Source: Acinetobacter vivianii
GTDB lineage: Bacteria > Pseudomonadota > Gammaproteobacteria > Pseudomonadales > Moraxellaceae
Direction: 5' to 3'
NCBI RefSeq assembly: GCF_014635885.1
Contig: NZ_BMDR01000002.1
Coordinates: 62,001-126,000, forward strand
Length of the DNA stretch: 64,000 nucleotides
The notes beneath the pieces are model-generated. The model had not been told where the DNA came from. It saw only the letters and a program-made list of their open reading frames with translations, and searched no databases. Below are positions 27,410 to 37,150 of this stretch, in pieces. The translations under genes and the position numbers were made by a program. Within the stretch, counting starts at the first letter, position 1; each line of letters begins with the position of its first letter.

Positions 27410-29191
27410 TTATTTTTCTTCAGCTTTTGGCTTTTCGCGTAAACGAATACCCAAGTCACGCAATTGATTTGCTTCAACTGGCGCAGGTGCTTGAGTCAAT
27501 GGACATTCAGCAGTCTTGGTTTTCGGGAATGCAATTACATCACGAATCGAAGATGCACCTGTCATGAGCATGATCAAACGGTCAAGACCGAATGCCAAAC
27601 CACCGTGCGGAGGCGCGCCATAACGTAATGCATTGAGTAAGAAGCTGAATTTCTCTTCTGCTTCTTCTTCGCCAATACCTAAAGCTTCAAAGATTGCCTT
27701 TTGCATCTCTAAAGTATAGATACGAAGTGAACCGCCACCGATTTCAGTACCATTCAATACCATGTCGTAGGCAACAGAAAGTGCTTCACCTGGATTGTTC
27801 TTCACTTCTTCAACGCTTGACTTTGGAAGTGTGAATGGGTGGTGAACAGAGGTCCATTTGCCATCATCAGTTTCTTCAAACATTGGGAAATCAACAACCC
27901 AAAGTGGTGCCCACTCACAAGTTGCAAGATTAAGATCATGACCGATTTTCACACGAAGTGCGCCCATCGCATCGTTTACAACTTTGGCTTTATCTGCACC
28001 AAAGAAAACGATGTCGCCATTCTCGGCACCAACACGTTTCAATAGATCAAGTACGATTGGCTCGATGAATTTAACGATTGGTGATTGAAGACCTTCGATG
28101 CCTTTTTCAAGTTCGTTGACTTTAATGTAAGCCAAGCCTTTTGCACCGTAGATGCCTACGAATTTGGTGTATTCATCAATTGCACTACGCGGTAAAGAAC
28201 CAGCACCCGGTACGCGTAAAGCAACGATACGGCCTTTAGGATCTTTTGCAGGGCCTGCGAAAACTTTGAATTCAACGTCTTGCATCAAGTCTGCAACGTC
28301 AACAAGTTTCAATGGAATACGCATATCTGGTTTGTCAGATGCATAATCACGCATTGCGTCAGCGTAAGTCATACGTTCAAACTTATCGAATTTTACATTC
28401 AATAATTCGTTGAACATTTTAACGGTTAAGCCTTCCATTAAATCCATGATGTCATCGTCACTCATGAACGATGTTTCAACGTCGATTTGGGTAAATTCAG
28501 GCTGACGATCCGCACGTAAATCTTCATCGCGGAAACATTTAGCAATTTGGTAATAACGATCGATACCACCAACCATCAACAACTGTTTGAACAACTGTGG
28601 TGATTGTGGAAGCGCATAAAAGCTACCATTTGAAACACGGCTTGGTACTAAATAGTCACGTGCACCTTCTGGCGTTGCGCGTGTCAAAATTGGTGTTTCA
28701 ACGTCAAGGAAACCATGATCTTCAAAATAGTTACGGATCAAGTTGGTCACTTTAGAACGGAAACGTAAGCGCTCTAACATTTCTGGACGGCGGATGTCCA
28801 AGAAACGGTATTTCAAACGAATTTCTTCTGAAATATTGGTATTTTCGTCATTCAATGGGAATGGCGGAGTATCAGAAGCTGCAAGAACTTCGATCTCTTT
28901 ACCTAAAACTTCAATCTGGCCACTCACCATGTTGGCATTTTCAGTACCTTCATAGCGACGACGAACACGACCTGTAATTTTTAAAACAAATTCTGAACGT
29001 GCTTTATCTGCTGTTGCGAATGCTTCAGGGGTATCTGGATCGATAACAACCTGTACAAGACCATCACGGTCACGCATATCAAGGAAAATCACACCGCCAT
29101 GGTCACGGCGACGATGAACCCATCCGCATAAAGTAACTGTTTGATCGATTTGGGCTTCAGTTAAAGAGCCACAGTAATGAGTGCGCATCAT
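27410..29191 (-). CDS. aspS: Aspartyl-tRNA synthetase
   Basis: A 593-residue bacterial-type class II synthetase. The N-terminal anticodon-binding OB fold has [21 protein letters not shown]; motif 2 is [20 protein letters not shown] (with the flanking YQIAKCF); motif 3 is [14 protein letters not shown]; the bacterial insertion (GAD) domain runs at about 300-420. aspS is the standard right border of the Acinetobacter OC locus. The ATG at 29191 is followed at once by a second ATG; either may be used. Confidence 0.98.
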   Translation of the reverse strand: MMRTHYCGSLTEAQIDQTVTLCGWVHRRRDHGGVIFLDMRDRDGLVQVVIDPDTPEAFATADKARSEFVLKITGRVRRRYEGTENANMVSGQIEVLGKEIEVLAASDTPPFPLNDENTNISEEIRLKYRFLDIRRPEMLERLRFRSKVTNLIRNYFEDHGFLDVETPILTRATPEGARDYLVPSRVSNGSFYALPQSPQLFKQLLMVGGIDRYYQIAKCFRDEDLRADRQPEFTQIDVETSFMSDDDIMDLMEGLTVKMFNELLNVKFDKFERMTYADAMRDYASDKPDMRIPLKLVDVADLMQDVEFKVFAGPAKDPKGRIVALRVPGAGSLPRSAIDEYTKFVGIYGAKGLAYIKVNELEKGIEGLQSPIVKFIEPIVLDLLKRVGAENGDIVFFGADKAKVVNDAMGALRVKIGHDLNLATCEWAPLWVVDFPMFEETDDGKWTSVHHPFTLPKSSVEEVKNNPGEALSVAYDMVLNGTEIGGGSLRIYTLEMQKAIFEALGIGEEEAEEKFSFLLNALRYGAPPHGGLAFGLDRLIMLMTGASSIRDVIAFPKTKTAECPLTQAPAPVEANQLRDLGIRLREKPKAEEK

Positions 29192-29335
29192 ATTGAATTA
29201 TTTATCCAAACTATATTGGCTGTAGAAGGTGAATGCGTAAACAGCGCAGCACCAATGAAGGGGAGATTATGCCTTGTTGAACGTATAGTCTCAAGTCTTA
29301 ATGTTTTCAAGCGAATTTTAAACAGACGCTTTTTG

Positions 29336-30106
29336 CTAAAATGCTTTCATACGGCTAGTCCGATCCAAAAACAAGAATAATAGACAAGCCATGGTAAAGA
29401 CAGTTAAGCCAGCTTGTGTAAATTCATTAATCGATTTGCCAATAAAAAAATAGCGTTCAGTATTCCAAAGATCAGTATTGATATGACGGTTATAGTCAAA
29501 TACTGAAAACAGCCCATATAAGATGGAAAGAATCATACTGATGAGTGCAAATCCCTTGAGTTTAGAGGGAACGGGATGATGATGTTTATGCGTTTTATAA
29601 TAATCCCAGCACATTTTTATCAAAAACGGCAAGGCAATAATTGAAGAGCCAATCTGTAAGACAAAATGTAATGGATAACTAAAACCCCAAAATGAAATGT
29701 TATGGGCCAGAATCCCTTTAAAAGCAAATGTTCGAAAATCAAGATGGGTTAAGCCATCCCAGATTAAATGTGTGCTAATTCCAATAATAAGTGCAATGCA
29801 ATTCAAAAAGCTGAAAGAAATAAAATCATCCAGTGACTTGATATTTAAAGGATCTTGAATCTCAAGACAACGATAAGTCACAGGACGATAGATTAAATAC
29901 CACACTAAACAAAAGCATAGGCCCAATGGCAGGCTCGGAAATAAGATACCTGCCCATTGGTGTGTTAAAGGTGTATTTTCTTGCGTAAATAATCGATAAA
30001 GATCAGGTGTCATACAACCAATTGCCAGTGCTGCAACAGGCAAATGACCCTGACTTAATTTGGATAAAGGCGGAGCGAGAACTGCATGGGAAAGTGTAAA
30101 AGGCAT
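29336..30106 (-). CDS. DUF4184 family membrane protein
   Basis: A 256-residue polytopic protein. MPFTLSHAVLAPPLSKL and PVAALAIGCMTPDLYRLF are the conserved N-terminal blocks of DUF4184, whose His and Asp residues resemble those of membrane-bound metal-dependent hydrolases of the YdjM type; ISTHLIWDGLTHLDF is the second His/Asp block. About five to six membrane segments are visible. The function of the family is unknown. It lies between aspS and the zinc receptor gene, divergent from the latter. Confidence 0.75.
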   Translation of the reverse strand: MPFTLSHAVLAPPLSKLSQGHLPVAALAIGCMTPDLYRLFTQENTPLTHQWAGILFPSLPLGLCFCLVWYLIYRPVTYRCLEIQDPLNIKSLDDFISFSFLNCIALIIGISTHLIWDGLTHLDFRTFAFKGILAHNISFWGFSYPLHFVLQIGSSIIALPFLIKMCWDYYKTHKHHHPVPSKLKGFALISMILSILYGLFSVFDYNRHINTDLWNTERYFFIGKSINEFTQAGLTVFTMACLLFLFLDRTSRMKAF

Positions 30107-30193
30107 ATCGTTAGAAAACGACCATTCATTGAATCATGGATAAGCAGTGTAGCAAATGTCCTTTGTTCCACTGTTTTTTATTGCAAATTAAAT

Positions 30194-30216
30194 GAAATGT
30201 TATAATATAACAAAAA
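30194..30216 (+). promoter_or_regulatory. Zur box upstream of the ZnuD-like gene
   Basis: TGTTATAATATAACA (30198-30212) is a perfect 7-1-7 palindrome, flanked on the left by GAAA as in known gamma-proteobacterial Zur operators. It lies 33 bases upstream of the receptor start, where binding of zinc-loaded Zur would block the promoter. Confidence 0.88.
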
Positions 30217-30244
30217 ATAACGATCAACTGATTCGGGACACGGT

Positions 30245-32314
30245 ATGTCATTTCCGCAAAATATTTTGACCTTATCCATTTTAGCTGTTGTATCTGTATC
30301 TACATTTGCAGCCGAAAATGAACAAGTTACCACCTTAGATACCATACGAATTAAAGCGCATCCGCTTGAGCAAACCTCAAAAGATTTTGCTGTTGCAGAT
30401 ACTGTGGTAGATGAAAAACGTTTACAACAGGGGGCTGTCACCATTGGTGAAGCGCTAAGCAGTGAGCCTGGCATTTATTCAAATCAGTTTGGTGCTGGTT
30501 CTAGCCGTCCTGTCATTCGTGGACAAGATGGGCCGCGCGTTAAGGTGCTGCAAAACTCATCTGAAAACATTGATGTATCTACCTTGTCTCCTGACCATGC
30601 GGTAACAGTCGATCCTGCATTGGCAAAGCAGGTTGAAGTGATTCGTGGCCCATCAACTTTATTATTTGGTGCAGGAACAGTCGGTGGTTTAGTCAATGTC
30701 ACCGATAGCAAGATTCCAACAGAAATGCCTGGAAAAGGTTACGAAGGTAATGTTGGCTTACGTTACAACACTGGAAGTGATGAAAAGCTGGCAACTGCGG
30801 GCGTAACCGTTGGTCTGGGTGATCAGGTTGCGTTACGTGTCGAGGGCTTAAAGCGTGAAGCCAATGATTATATCGCTCCAGATTATGTACATGAAGGAGA
30901 GCGAGAGCGCCGTGTAGACAATACCTTTGCCAAAGGTCAAACCGTGAATGTCGGTTTATCCTGGATTTATGATCGTGGCTTTACGGGCATTTCTTATAGC
31001 AATCGCCAAGATCAATATGGTTTGCCGGGGCATAGCCATGAATATGAAAGCTGCCATGCACATCTTTCTGGACTCCCTCATTTACATTGCGGCGAGCATG
31101 ATCATGGTGAGGGTGACGATGATCATGGTCATGAGGATCACGACCATGAACATGGCACAGGACCTTGGATTGACTTAAAATCTGAGCGCTATGATGTGCG
31201 TACAGAACTGAATGATCCATTTGCAGGCTTTAAAAAGTTACGTGCTCAAGCGAGTTATACCGATTATAAACACGATGAAATTGAAGAAGATACCATCGCT
31301 ACGCGCTTTAAAAACAAGGGCTATGATGGACGTTTAGAGTTGGTACATAATCCAATTGGCCCATGGGAAGGGGTGATTGGAACGCAATATGGTCAACAGA
31401 AACTGGAACTCACTGGTGAAGAAGCGTTCTTGGCACCGAATACCACCAAGAAGTGGAGCATCTTTGGCTTAGAGCATGCACAATTTAATGATGTCCATGT
31501 TGAGCTGGCAGCACGCGCAGAAAAACAAAAAATTGATATTGATGACTCAAGCAAAAAAGATTTTGACGGTTCAGCCTTCTCGGTTTCAGGCGCTGCCAAC
31601 TGGGAGTTTGCACCAGACTATAAACTTTCGTTGGTTGCCTCACATCAGGAGCGTTTACCTTTAGCACAAGAACTATATGCCAATGGTGGACATTTCGCGA
31701 CCAATACTTATGAGCTGGGTAATGATCGTTTAAGTAAAGAGAAGTCAAATAATGTTGAATTGGGTTTCCATTATGACAATGACAAATTTGACTACCATGT
31801 ACATGTGTACCACAACTGGTTTGATGACTATATCTACGCTCAAACCTTAGACCGTTATAAAGATTTCCGTTTGGTCAAATATACGCAGGATCAGGCACGT
31901 TTCTATGGTGCTGAGGCAGAAGCGGGTTATCAGATCTCGGACATGTATAAAGTGGGTGTATTCGGTGATTATGTTCGCGGCAAAATCGACAATGAAAATG
32001 CCCCGCGTGTTCCAGCAGGTCGTCTAGGAACAAAAGTAAATGCGGACTTTGGTGATGGCTTTAGCGGTTCAGCTGAATACTACCACGTGTTCCAGCAAGA
32101 CAAGATTGCAGCTTATGAAACTGATACGCAAAGCTATAACATGTTGAATCTGGGTGTGGCTTATTCAGGTAAATACAGCAATGTCGGTGATTATCGTGTT
32201 TATCTAAATGCCAATAACTTGCTGGATGATCAGGTTTACCAACATGCATCATTCTTATCAACGATTCCACAAGTGGGCCGTAACTTTACCGTTGGTGTGA
32301 ATTTTAACTTCTAA
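30245..32314 (+). CDS. znuD: ZnuD-like TonB-dependent zinc receptor
   Basis: A 689-residue outer-membrane receptor. A signal peptide (about residues 1-22, ending FAA) is followed by a TonB-box-like TLDTIRIKA, the plug domain (SSRPVIRGQDGPRVKVLQN; VIRGPSTLLFGAGTVGGLVN) and a 22-strand barrel ending in Phe (VGVNFNF). Residues about 259-306 form an extracellular loop packed with His, Asp and Glu (more than ten His) and two Cys, matching the metal-capturing loop of Neisseria ZnuD. A Zur box precedes the gene, so expression should rise under zinc shortage. Confidence 0.92.
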   Translation: MSFPQNILTLSILAVVSVSTFAAENEQVTTLDTIRIKAHPLEQTSKDFAVADTVVDEKRLQQGAVTIGEALSSEPGIYSNQFGAGSSRPVIRGQDGPRVKVLQNSSENIDVSTLSPDHAVTVDPALAKQVEVIRGPSTLLFGAGTVGGLVNVTDSKIPTEMPGKGYEGNVGLRYNTGSDEKLATAGVTVGLGDQVALRVEGLKREANDYIAPDYVHEGERERRVDNTFAKGQTVNVGLSWIYDRGFTGISYSNRQDQYGLPGHSHEYESCHAHLSGLPHLHCGEHDHGEGDDDHGHEDHDHEHGTGPWIDLKSERYDVRTELNDPFAGFKKLRAQASYTDYKHDEIEEDTIATRFKNKGYDGRLELVHNPIGPWEGVIGTQYGQQKLELTGEEAFLAPNTTKKWSIFGLEHAQFNDVHVELAARAEKQKIDIDDSSKKDFDGSAFSVSGAANWEFAPDYKLSLVASHQERLPLAQELYANGGHFATNTYELGNDRLSKEKSNNVELGFHYDNDKFDYHVHVYHNWFDDYIYAQTLDRYKDFRLVKYTQDQARFYGAEAEAGYQISDMYKVGVFGDYVRGKIDNENAPRVPAGRLGTKVNADFGDGFSGSAEYYHVFQQDKIAAYETDTQSYNMLNLGVAYSGKYSNVGDYRVYLNANNLLDDQVYQHASFLSTIPQVGRNFTVGVNFNF

Positions 32315-32350
32315 TTTTTCACTTAAATCTTATTGAAAAATCAAAGTATA

Positions 32351-32387
32351 AGCTCTAGCCTTAGACCATTAGGCTAGGGCTTTTTTT
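32351..32387 (+). terminator. Intrinsic terminator of the ZnuD-like gene
   Basis: AGCTCTAGCCT (32351-32361) pairs with AGGCTAGGGCT (32371-32381), including a G-U pair, and is followed by six more T. It ends just before the start of the PLD-family gene. Confidence 0.85.
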
Positions 32388-32393
32388 GTTTAT

Positions 32394-33857
32394 ATGCGTA
32401 TCTTCCAACGAATCCATCGAAAATTAAACTGGTCAGGTCGACGTTACATGGCAGTCATATTGAGTATTTTTGCGATTGGGTACATTGCTTCGGCAGTCTA
32501 CCACACAGTAAAACCACTCCCGAAAGGGCTGGATTTTACTGGGCAGTTGCGTCATGCCAATGTGAAATTTCTAGCCGATCAGACCTATATCGATGCAAAA
32601 GGCCAGCAACAGGTCGATCAGCATATTTTCAAGGAAGTCTTCCATTTAATTGATCAGGCACAGACCACGATTGTGCTGGATATGTTCCTGTTTAATCAGG
32701 AAGTGGGAAAGTCAAAGGTTAAGCAATTTCCTTTGATGCAAGAGTTGACAGATGCGTTGATCGTTAAGCGTCGTTTGCATCCAAATGTTGAAGTTGTGGT
32801 GATAACCGATCCGATTAATTCGGTTTATGGCGGGATGACACCGAAACATTATCTACAGTTGCGTCAAGCAGGTGTGGATGTGATCGAAACCGATTTAAAA
32901 CCATTGCGCGCTTCTAATCCGCTTTGGTCAGGTTTTTGGTATATCTGCTGTCAGAATTTGGGTAATAATCCTGAAGGTGGCTGGTTAAGTAGCCCATTTG
33001 GTGATGAAAAAATTACCTTGCGTAGTTATCTGGAGTTATTCAACTTCAAGGCCAATCATCGTAAAACTTTGGTGGTTGATACCGAACAGGGCTGGAAAAG
33101 TTTGGTGACCTCTGCCAATCCGCATGATGGCAGTTCGCATCATAGTAATGTTGCACTGGTGGTGGATGGGCCAACCGCGATTGATGTCTTACAGACTGAA
33201 CAAGCCGTTGCCAACATGTCAAAGGGGTCTAGTCCTTTTGTGATTATGGGTGGGGTGAGCGAAGACAAAACCTTGCCGCAGGTGCAAGTGCTGACTGAAA
33301 AAGCCATTTATGATGGCATCTTGAAGATGATTCAGACAGCCAAGAGTAAAGAGCATCTGGATATGGCGATGTTCTATTTGTCGGAACGCAATATTATTGA
33401 AGCACTGAAACAAGCGCAGCAACGTGGTGTCAACATCCGTATCATGATCGATCCGAATAAAGATGCATTTGGCCGTCAGAAGAATGGCATGCCGAATCGC
33501 CAAGTTGCATCAGAGCTCAATGCTGCTGGTATTCCAATTCGTTGGTGCGATACTCGTGGTGAACAGTGCCATAGCAAGATGTTGCTTAAATACAATGCAC
33601 AGCAAGCTGAGATGATTCTGGGTTCTGCCAACTTAACGGCACGTAATCTGAAAAACTATAATCTTGAAACTGATATGCGTGTGATTGGTTCAGCACAAGC
33701 GCCAGTGTTTAAAGATGCCGGGCAATACTTTGATGCAGCATGGAGTAATGCCAATGCACGTCAAATCACAGTGGATTATGCAAAATATGCTGATGAGTCA
33801 AAAGTAAAATACTGGATCTATCGTTTTATGGAATGGTCAGGGTTATCCACTTTTTAA
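32394..33857 (+). CDS. Phospholipase D-superfamily protein, membrane anchored
   Basis: A 487-residue protein with an N-terminal membrane segment (about 18-37) and two HKD-type motifs: NHRKTLVVD at about 220 and CHSKMLLKYN at about 392, the latter followed by ILGSANLTARN. Two such motifs form one active site in cardiolipin synthases and periplasmic PLD enzymes. The spacing and length fit a cardiolipin synthase-like or phospholipid-processing enzyme, but the substrate cannot be read. The start follows the receptor terminator by only six bases, so its promoter probably lies inside the end of that region. Confidence 0.82.
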   Translation: MRIFQRIHRKLNWSGRRYMAVILSIFAIGYIASAVYHTVKPLPKGLDFTGQLRHANVKFLADQTYIDAKGQQQVDQHIFKEVFHLIDQAQTTIVLDMFLFNQEVGKSKVKQFPLMQELTDALIVKRRLHPNVEVVVITDPINSVYGGMTPKHYLQLRQAGVDVIETDLKPLRASNPLWSGFWYICCQNLGNNPEGGWLSSPFGDEKITLRSYLELFNFKANHRKTLVVDTEQGWKSLVTSANPHDGSSHHSNVALVVDGPTAIDVLQTEQAVANMSKGSSPFVIMGGVSEDKTLPQVQVLTEKAIYDGILKMIQTAKSKEHLDMAMFYLSERNIIEALKQAQQRGVNIRIMIDPNKDAFGRQKNGMPNRQVASELNAAGIPIRWCDTRGEQCHSKMLLKYNAQQAEMILGSANLTARNLKNYNLETDMRVIGSAQAPVFKDAGQYFDAAWSNANARQITVDYAKYADESKVKYWIYRFMEWSGLSTF

Positions 33858-33882
33858 TTCAGCATAAATAGAGTTCTACACA

Positions 33883-34695
33883 ATGGCGAAAATTAAACTC
33901 AATATCAGACAGGATGAGCAGATTGATTTAGATGTACATCAATTCAATCATTATGCAGATATTGTTGAAATTCAAAGTTGGGCAGAACTCTTGGAATGCT
34001 ATCGCTCCCTTAAACAGGAGGTTTACCCTAAAAAAGTGTTTCTGGTTCTGGATGATAGGGCACAGGCAGAATACACATCTATGCATGCTCAATTGGGTGA
34101 GCAACTTTATTTCGACGATCGTCAATATTTTGAAGGAATCGAAGATCTTGGAAGTCGAGACAGTCTTCTGATTGAAAGTAATATTGTCACACCTTTATTG
34201 TTTCAACATCATGTGCAACAGCTGAGTCATCTAGATCACCAGCGGAGCTTTGAAAGCTTGGCTGGAAAAATGCAGCACTATGATGAAAGTGATCTAGAGG
34301 CGCTCGTTTATTTCAATCAACATCTATTGATCTCTACTCATACTGAAATCATGGTTAAAGTGGCTGTTGTTGAAACAGAAGCATTGAAGTTGGCGATGAT
34401 GCCGAATGGCTATTTTTCTTGTGATTTTGATCCTTTTGAGAATTATGCGCTAATTCAGAAAATGCAGCATTATGGCTTCGAATTTATTGGACTTGGAGCG
34501 GCGTTGTTAGGCTGGATCAAAACAGCAGATTTTAATGCAGAAAAAATTGAAGATTTAATTCAGGATCTCGCTTTGATTTATCCTTTAGATTTATCTCATC
34601 AAAAGGCAATGAAAGACTTGATTTTAAAAAATAATTATCTGATTTTACCTTATTCTGAATCACCACAAGAATATTTGGGTTACGACTTATCGTGA
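33883..34695 (+). CDS. Hypothetical protein, probably cytoplasmic
   Basis: A 270-residue acidic protein with no signal peptide or membrane segment. The C-terminal half (MPNGYFSCDFDPFENYALIQ, then FIGLGAALLGWIKTADF) looks like a compact alpha/beta domain. I do not recognise it. It lies 25 bases after the PLD gene and may share its transcript. Confidence 0.6.
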   Translation: MAKIKLNIRQDEQIDLDVHQFNHYADIVEIQSWAELLECYRSLKQEVYPKKVFLVLDDRAQAEYTSMHAQLGEQLYFDDRQYFEGIEDLGSRDSLLIESNIVTPLLFQHHVQQLSHLDHQRSFESLAGKMQHYDESDLEALVYFNQHLLISTHTEIMVKVAVVETEALKLAMMPNGYFSCDFDPFENYALIQKMQHYGFEFIGLGAALLGWIKTADFNAEKIEDLIQDLALIYPLDLSHQKAMKDLILKNNYLILPYSESPQEYLGYDLS

Positions 34696-34778
34696 TTCAG
34701 AACGAGAGTTCAAGAAGCTGAATTTGGAGGTTTACTTGGTATTCAGCTTGTTGAAAGAAATACACGATCAATAAAAAA

Positions 34779-35225
34779 TTAAGGACTCGGTGGAATTAAT
34801 TGATCCAGATCTTTATCTGCTAACTGATCCAGTTCACTTAAATCGGTTTTGATTTTCCACTGACTGTCATCATCGACAGGGTTAGGTAAACGCGCTTCTA
34901 ACCAGTCACAGACGATATCTGGGCTAAATTCTGGATGATTACACTGGATCACCCAAGCCAGAAAATCTTTGGCTTCACCGTTCATATAGGGCGGTGGTGA
35001 TACGGGGAAAAATTGGGTGGGAAGACGCTCATTCGTCGATAAATAATTGAGGACATGTCCCAGTTCCTGAACTGTTTGCCATGCTAATGGATGTTCAACA
35101 TCAATATTGAACTTAAACCACCATGCATGCTGACCATCTGCACCATGCGCCACGATACGGGATTCTTGTACGCTAGGAACTTTACAGAAAAATTGATAGA
35201 GACGATCAAAATTCATTTCAGCCAC
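34779..35225 (-). CDS. Hypothetical protein
   Basis: A 148-residue acidic protein with no membrane segment. HAWWFKFNIDVEHPLAWQTVQELGHVLNYLS is its most structured-looking stretch, and the C-terminus is Asp/Leu-rich. No family recognised. It is convergent with the gene ending at 34695 and divergent from the RcnB-like gene. Confidence 0.6.
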   Translation of the reverse strand: MAEMNFDRLYQFFCKVPSVQESRIVAHGADGQHAWWFKFNIDVEHPLAWQTVQELGHVLNYLSTNERLPTQFFPVSPPPYMNGEAKDFLAWVIQCNHPEFSPDIVCDWLEARLPNPVDDDSQWKIKTDLSELDQLADKDLDQLIPPSP

Positions 35226-35391
35226 AGATGTTGCCTCAAAACCAAAAAATTGATTCTAACATATCTCATAGAGGCTATAGCGAGCTGCTCTTTATCCATG
35301 GAATTAAACAGTTAGTCTGAAAAAATATTATTACAACAGTGGCGCTTATTTTTTATTCTAAAATAAAAGCATACTCTGATTTTGGGAGATC

Positions 35392-35886
35392 ATGATGCAG
35401 CAATCTAAACTTTATATCTATGGCTTGGTCTGCCTACTCAGCGGTCTCCCTGTAATGAGCTATGCCGATAATGCGTGGGGTGGATATAGCGGGGTAGAAC
35501 GCCGTTCTTATCATCAGAATACACCTGCCTATCAGCCGCCTGCGCAAGACCCATTTGCGTTCTCGAATCAGCGCGCGACACCCACTGCGCCACCGAAAGG
35601 CTATTATTATCAGCCGAATCAAAATAACTATTATCCTCATTCGAACCATCGCCCCGGCGTTCGGATTGAATATTATCCAGAGACTCAATATGACCGCAGC
35701 TATCGCCGTGAGTCCTTTGTGGTGGGAAATGAATTACCGGGTGAGTTCCGTAGCGAGCGCTATGTAGTGCGGGATTGGGATTATTATTCTTTGCGTGAAC
35801 CGCCACGTGGTCGACATTGGGTGGTCGTTGATGGACGTTATCTTTTAGTGACCAATGATAACTTTACCATTGAGATTATTCGCTGA
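35392..35886 (+). CDS. RcnB-like periplasmic protein (copy 1)
   Basis: A 164-residue protein with a signal peptide (about 1-25, ending SYA), a Pro/Gln/Tyr-rich linker of about 60 residues and a C-terminal RcnB domain: ELPGEFRSERYVVRDWDYYSLREPPRGRHWVVVDGRYLLV. E. coli RcnB takes part in nickel and cobalt homeostasis; related Acinetobacter proteins have no proven role. GGGAGA precedes two adjacent ATG codons. Confidence 0.8.
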   Translation: MMQQSKLYIYGLVCLLSGLPVMSYADNAWGGYSGVERRSYHQNTPAYQPPAQDPFAFSNQRATPTAPPKGYYYQPNQNNYYPHSNHRPGVRIEYYPETQYDRSYRRESFVVGNELPGEFRSERYVVRDWDYYSLREPPRGRHWVVVDGRYLLVTNDNFTIEIIR

Positions 35887-36039
35887 TTTGACATCTGTTT
35901 TTAAATTTTGAATAGAGAGTATTCTCCACAATTTCTCGCTATTCATTACAAAGCTTTGCAATGTCGCGAGTTTTATTCATGCTTTCTCCTAGAGTTTTTC
36001 TTAATCTGATTTCAGATCGAAAAAACAGAGGATCAAACA

Positions 36040-36411
36040 ATGAAAAAGACCGTCGTATTGCTTGTATCAACACTCATGCTCGGTGTATCTGCATCAGCAA
36101 TGGCAGATTCAAACCGTTGGAATAATGATCATAAAGACCGTTATGATCAGCGCTATGATCGTTATGACCATCGACATGATCACCGTGAACAACCGCGCTG
36201 GTCAAATGGTGATCGCGGTAATCATTATGGTCAACGTATCAACTTCAAACGTGGTGAGCGTTTACCGTCAGAATTCCGTAGTAATCGTTATATGGTATCC
36301 AATTATCGCTACCATCGCCTTTATCAGCCACCACGTGGCTATAATTGGATGCAGGTACAAGGCAAATATGTACTGGTTGATTCCAAATATCGTATCTTCC
36401 GAGTGGCATAA
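36040..36411 (+). CDS. RcnB-like periplasmic protein (copy 2)
   Basis: A 123-residue protein with a signal peptide (1-22, ending AMA), a His/Asp/Arg/Tyr-rich repeat region (DRYDQRYDRYDHRHDHR) and the RcnB core RLPSEFRSNRYMVSNYRYHRLYQPPRGYNWMQV. It is a paralogue of copy 1, 153 bases upstream. The His-rich stretch could bind metal, but this is inferred. GAGGATC stands nine bases before the ATG. Confidence 0.8.
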   Translation: MKKTVVLLVSTLMLGVSASAMADSNRWNNDHKDRYDQRYDRYDHRHDHREQPRWSNGDRGNHYGQRINFKRGERLPSEFRSNRYMVSNYRYHRLYQPPRGYNWMQVQGKYVLVDSKYRIFRVA

Positions 36412-36423
36412 TCCTCATATGAG

Positions 36424-36450
36424 AAAAGCAGGCAATCCGCCTGCTTTTTT
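36424..36450 (+). terminator. Intrinsic terminator between convergent genes
   Basis: AGCAGGC (36427-36433) / GCCTGCT (36439-36445) with an AATCC loop and a T run after it; an A run precedes it, so it also works leftwards for the PsiE-family gene. Confidence 0.88.
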
Positions 36451-36453
36451 TAT

Positions 36454-36951
36454 TTATGCCAATTCATCATCTTGCGGTCGAGGCGTTTTATTGGAAGGCA
36501 ATTGTTGCTCCTGATCTTTGCCACGAATCACAGAAGGGTAGTTCCACGATGCAAAACGCACCACCAGAATCGCAACTGCCAAAATCAGGATCGAACCTGT
36601 GGTAATGACTAAATCCATCGACGCTTTATGATTATGCTGAATATCAGCAATGAGCAAACGGGTCAGTGCAGTAATCGCGACATAGATCAGAAAGCGCACT
36701 GGCATATGATTGGTCTTGAAATAAATCCCGACCATGGCGCCTAGTTCTAGATAGATAAACAACAGCAAGATATCATCAATGGTGGCGTATTGTTTAACCG
36801 TCAGAATCTCAATCACGGTATGTACGGCTGACCATGCAATCATACAGCCGATAATAAACAGGGCTAAATAATGAAAGGCTTCAACTGCGTAGTGACCGAA
36901 GCGATCAAGTAGACGAGGTAAGCCTTCAAGTTTATCTTTTGAATTCGACAT
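36454..36951 (-). CDS. PsiE family (phosphate-starvation-inducible type) membrane protein
   Basis: A 165-residue protein with four membrane segments (about 20-45, 63-80, 85-103, 113-133). YATIDDILLLFIYLELGAMVGIYFKTNHMPVRFLIYVAITALTR is the conserved PsiE core. In E. coli psiE responds to phosphate starvation and cAMP; its function is unknown. This is the last intact host gene before the prophage, which inserted in the gap upstream of it. Confidence 0.88.
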   Translation of the reverse strand: MSNSKDKLEGLPRLLDRFGHYAVEAFHYLALFIIGCMIAWSAVHTVIEILTVKQYATIDDILLLFIYLELGAMVGIYFKTNHMPVRFLIYVAITALTRLLIADIQHNHKASMDLVITTGSILILAVAILVVRFASWNYPSVIRGKDQEQQLPSNKTPRPQDDELA

Positions 36952-37026
36952 GGCGATTTATATGCTCAACATGATGATTGGAATGATATGCAAGTTTTAT
37001 GCTGTTTTTATGTAAGTTTTCGGCGA

Positions 37027-37133
37027 ATTTTGCACTAAATTATATTTGATTTTGCACTAATATTTTATAGGTTATTTTGCACTAAATTAGTATATTTTTT
37101 AAAATGTTAGAGCAAGTGTATTTTGCACTTTAA
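37027..37133. repeat. Four direct repeats at the prophage right end (probable transposase sites)
   Basis: ATTTTGCACTAAATTA occurs exactly at 37027-37042 and 37074-37089; ATTTTGCACTAA at 37049-37060 and ATTTTGCACTTTAA at 37120-37133 are partial copies. The TGCAC cores start at 37031, 37053, 37078 and 37124. Mu ends carry several MuA-binding sites of about 22 bp in similar layout. An inverted repeat GTTAGAG/CTCTAAC (about 37106-37140) encloses the last copy and may also end tail-fibre transcription. Confidence 0.75.
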
Positions 37134-37150
37134 CTCTAACGCTTATCATC

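Noticed and set aside
30948-31220. Frames inside the ZnuD-like gene, including a His-rich antisense one
   Set aside because: They mirror the repeated His/Asp codons (CAT GAT) of the extracellular loop in other frames; no start signals.
35434-35806. Two long antisense frames inside the first RcnB-like gene
   Set aside because: The sense frame has a signal peptide and a family domain; the antisense frames arise from Tyr/Pro/Arg codon composition.
37027-37133. Direct repeats taken as a CRISPR array
   Set aside because: The repeats are only 12-16 bases, spacing is irregular and no cas gene is near; prophage-end sites explain them better.
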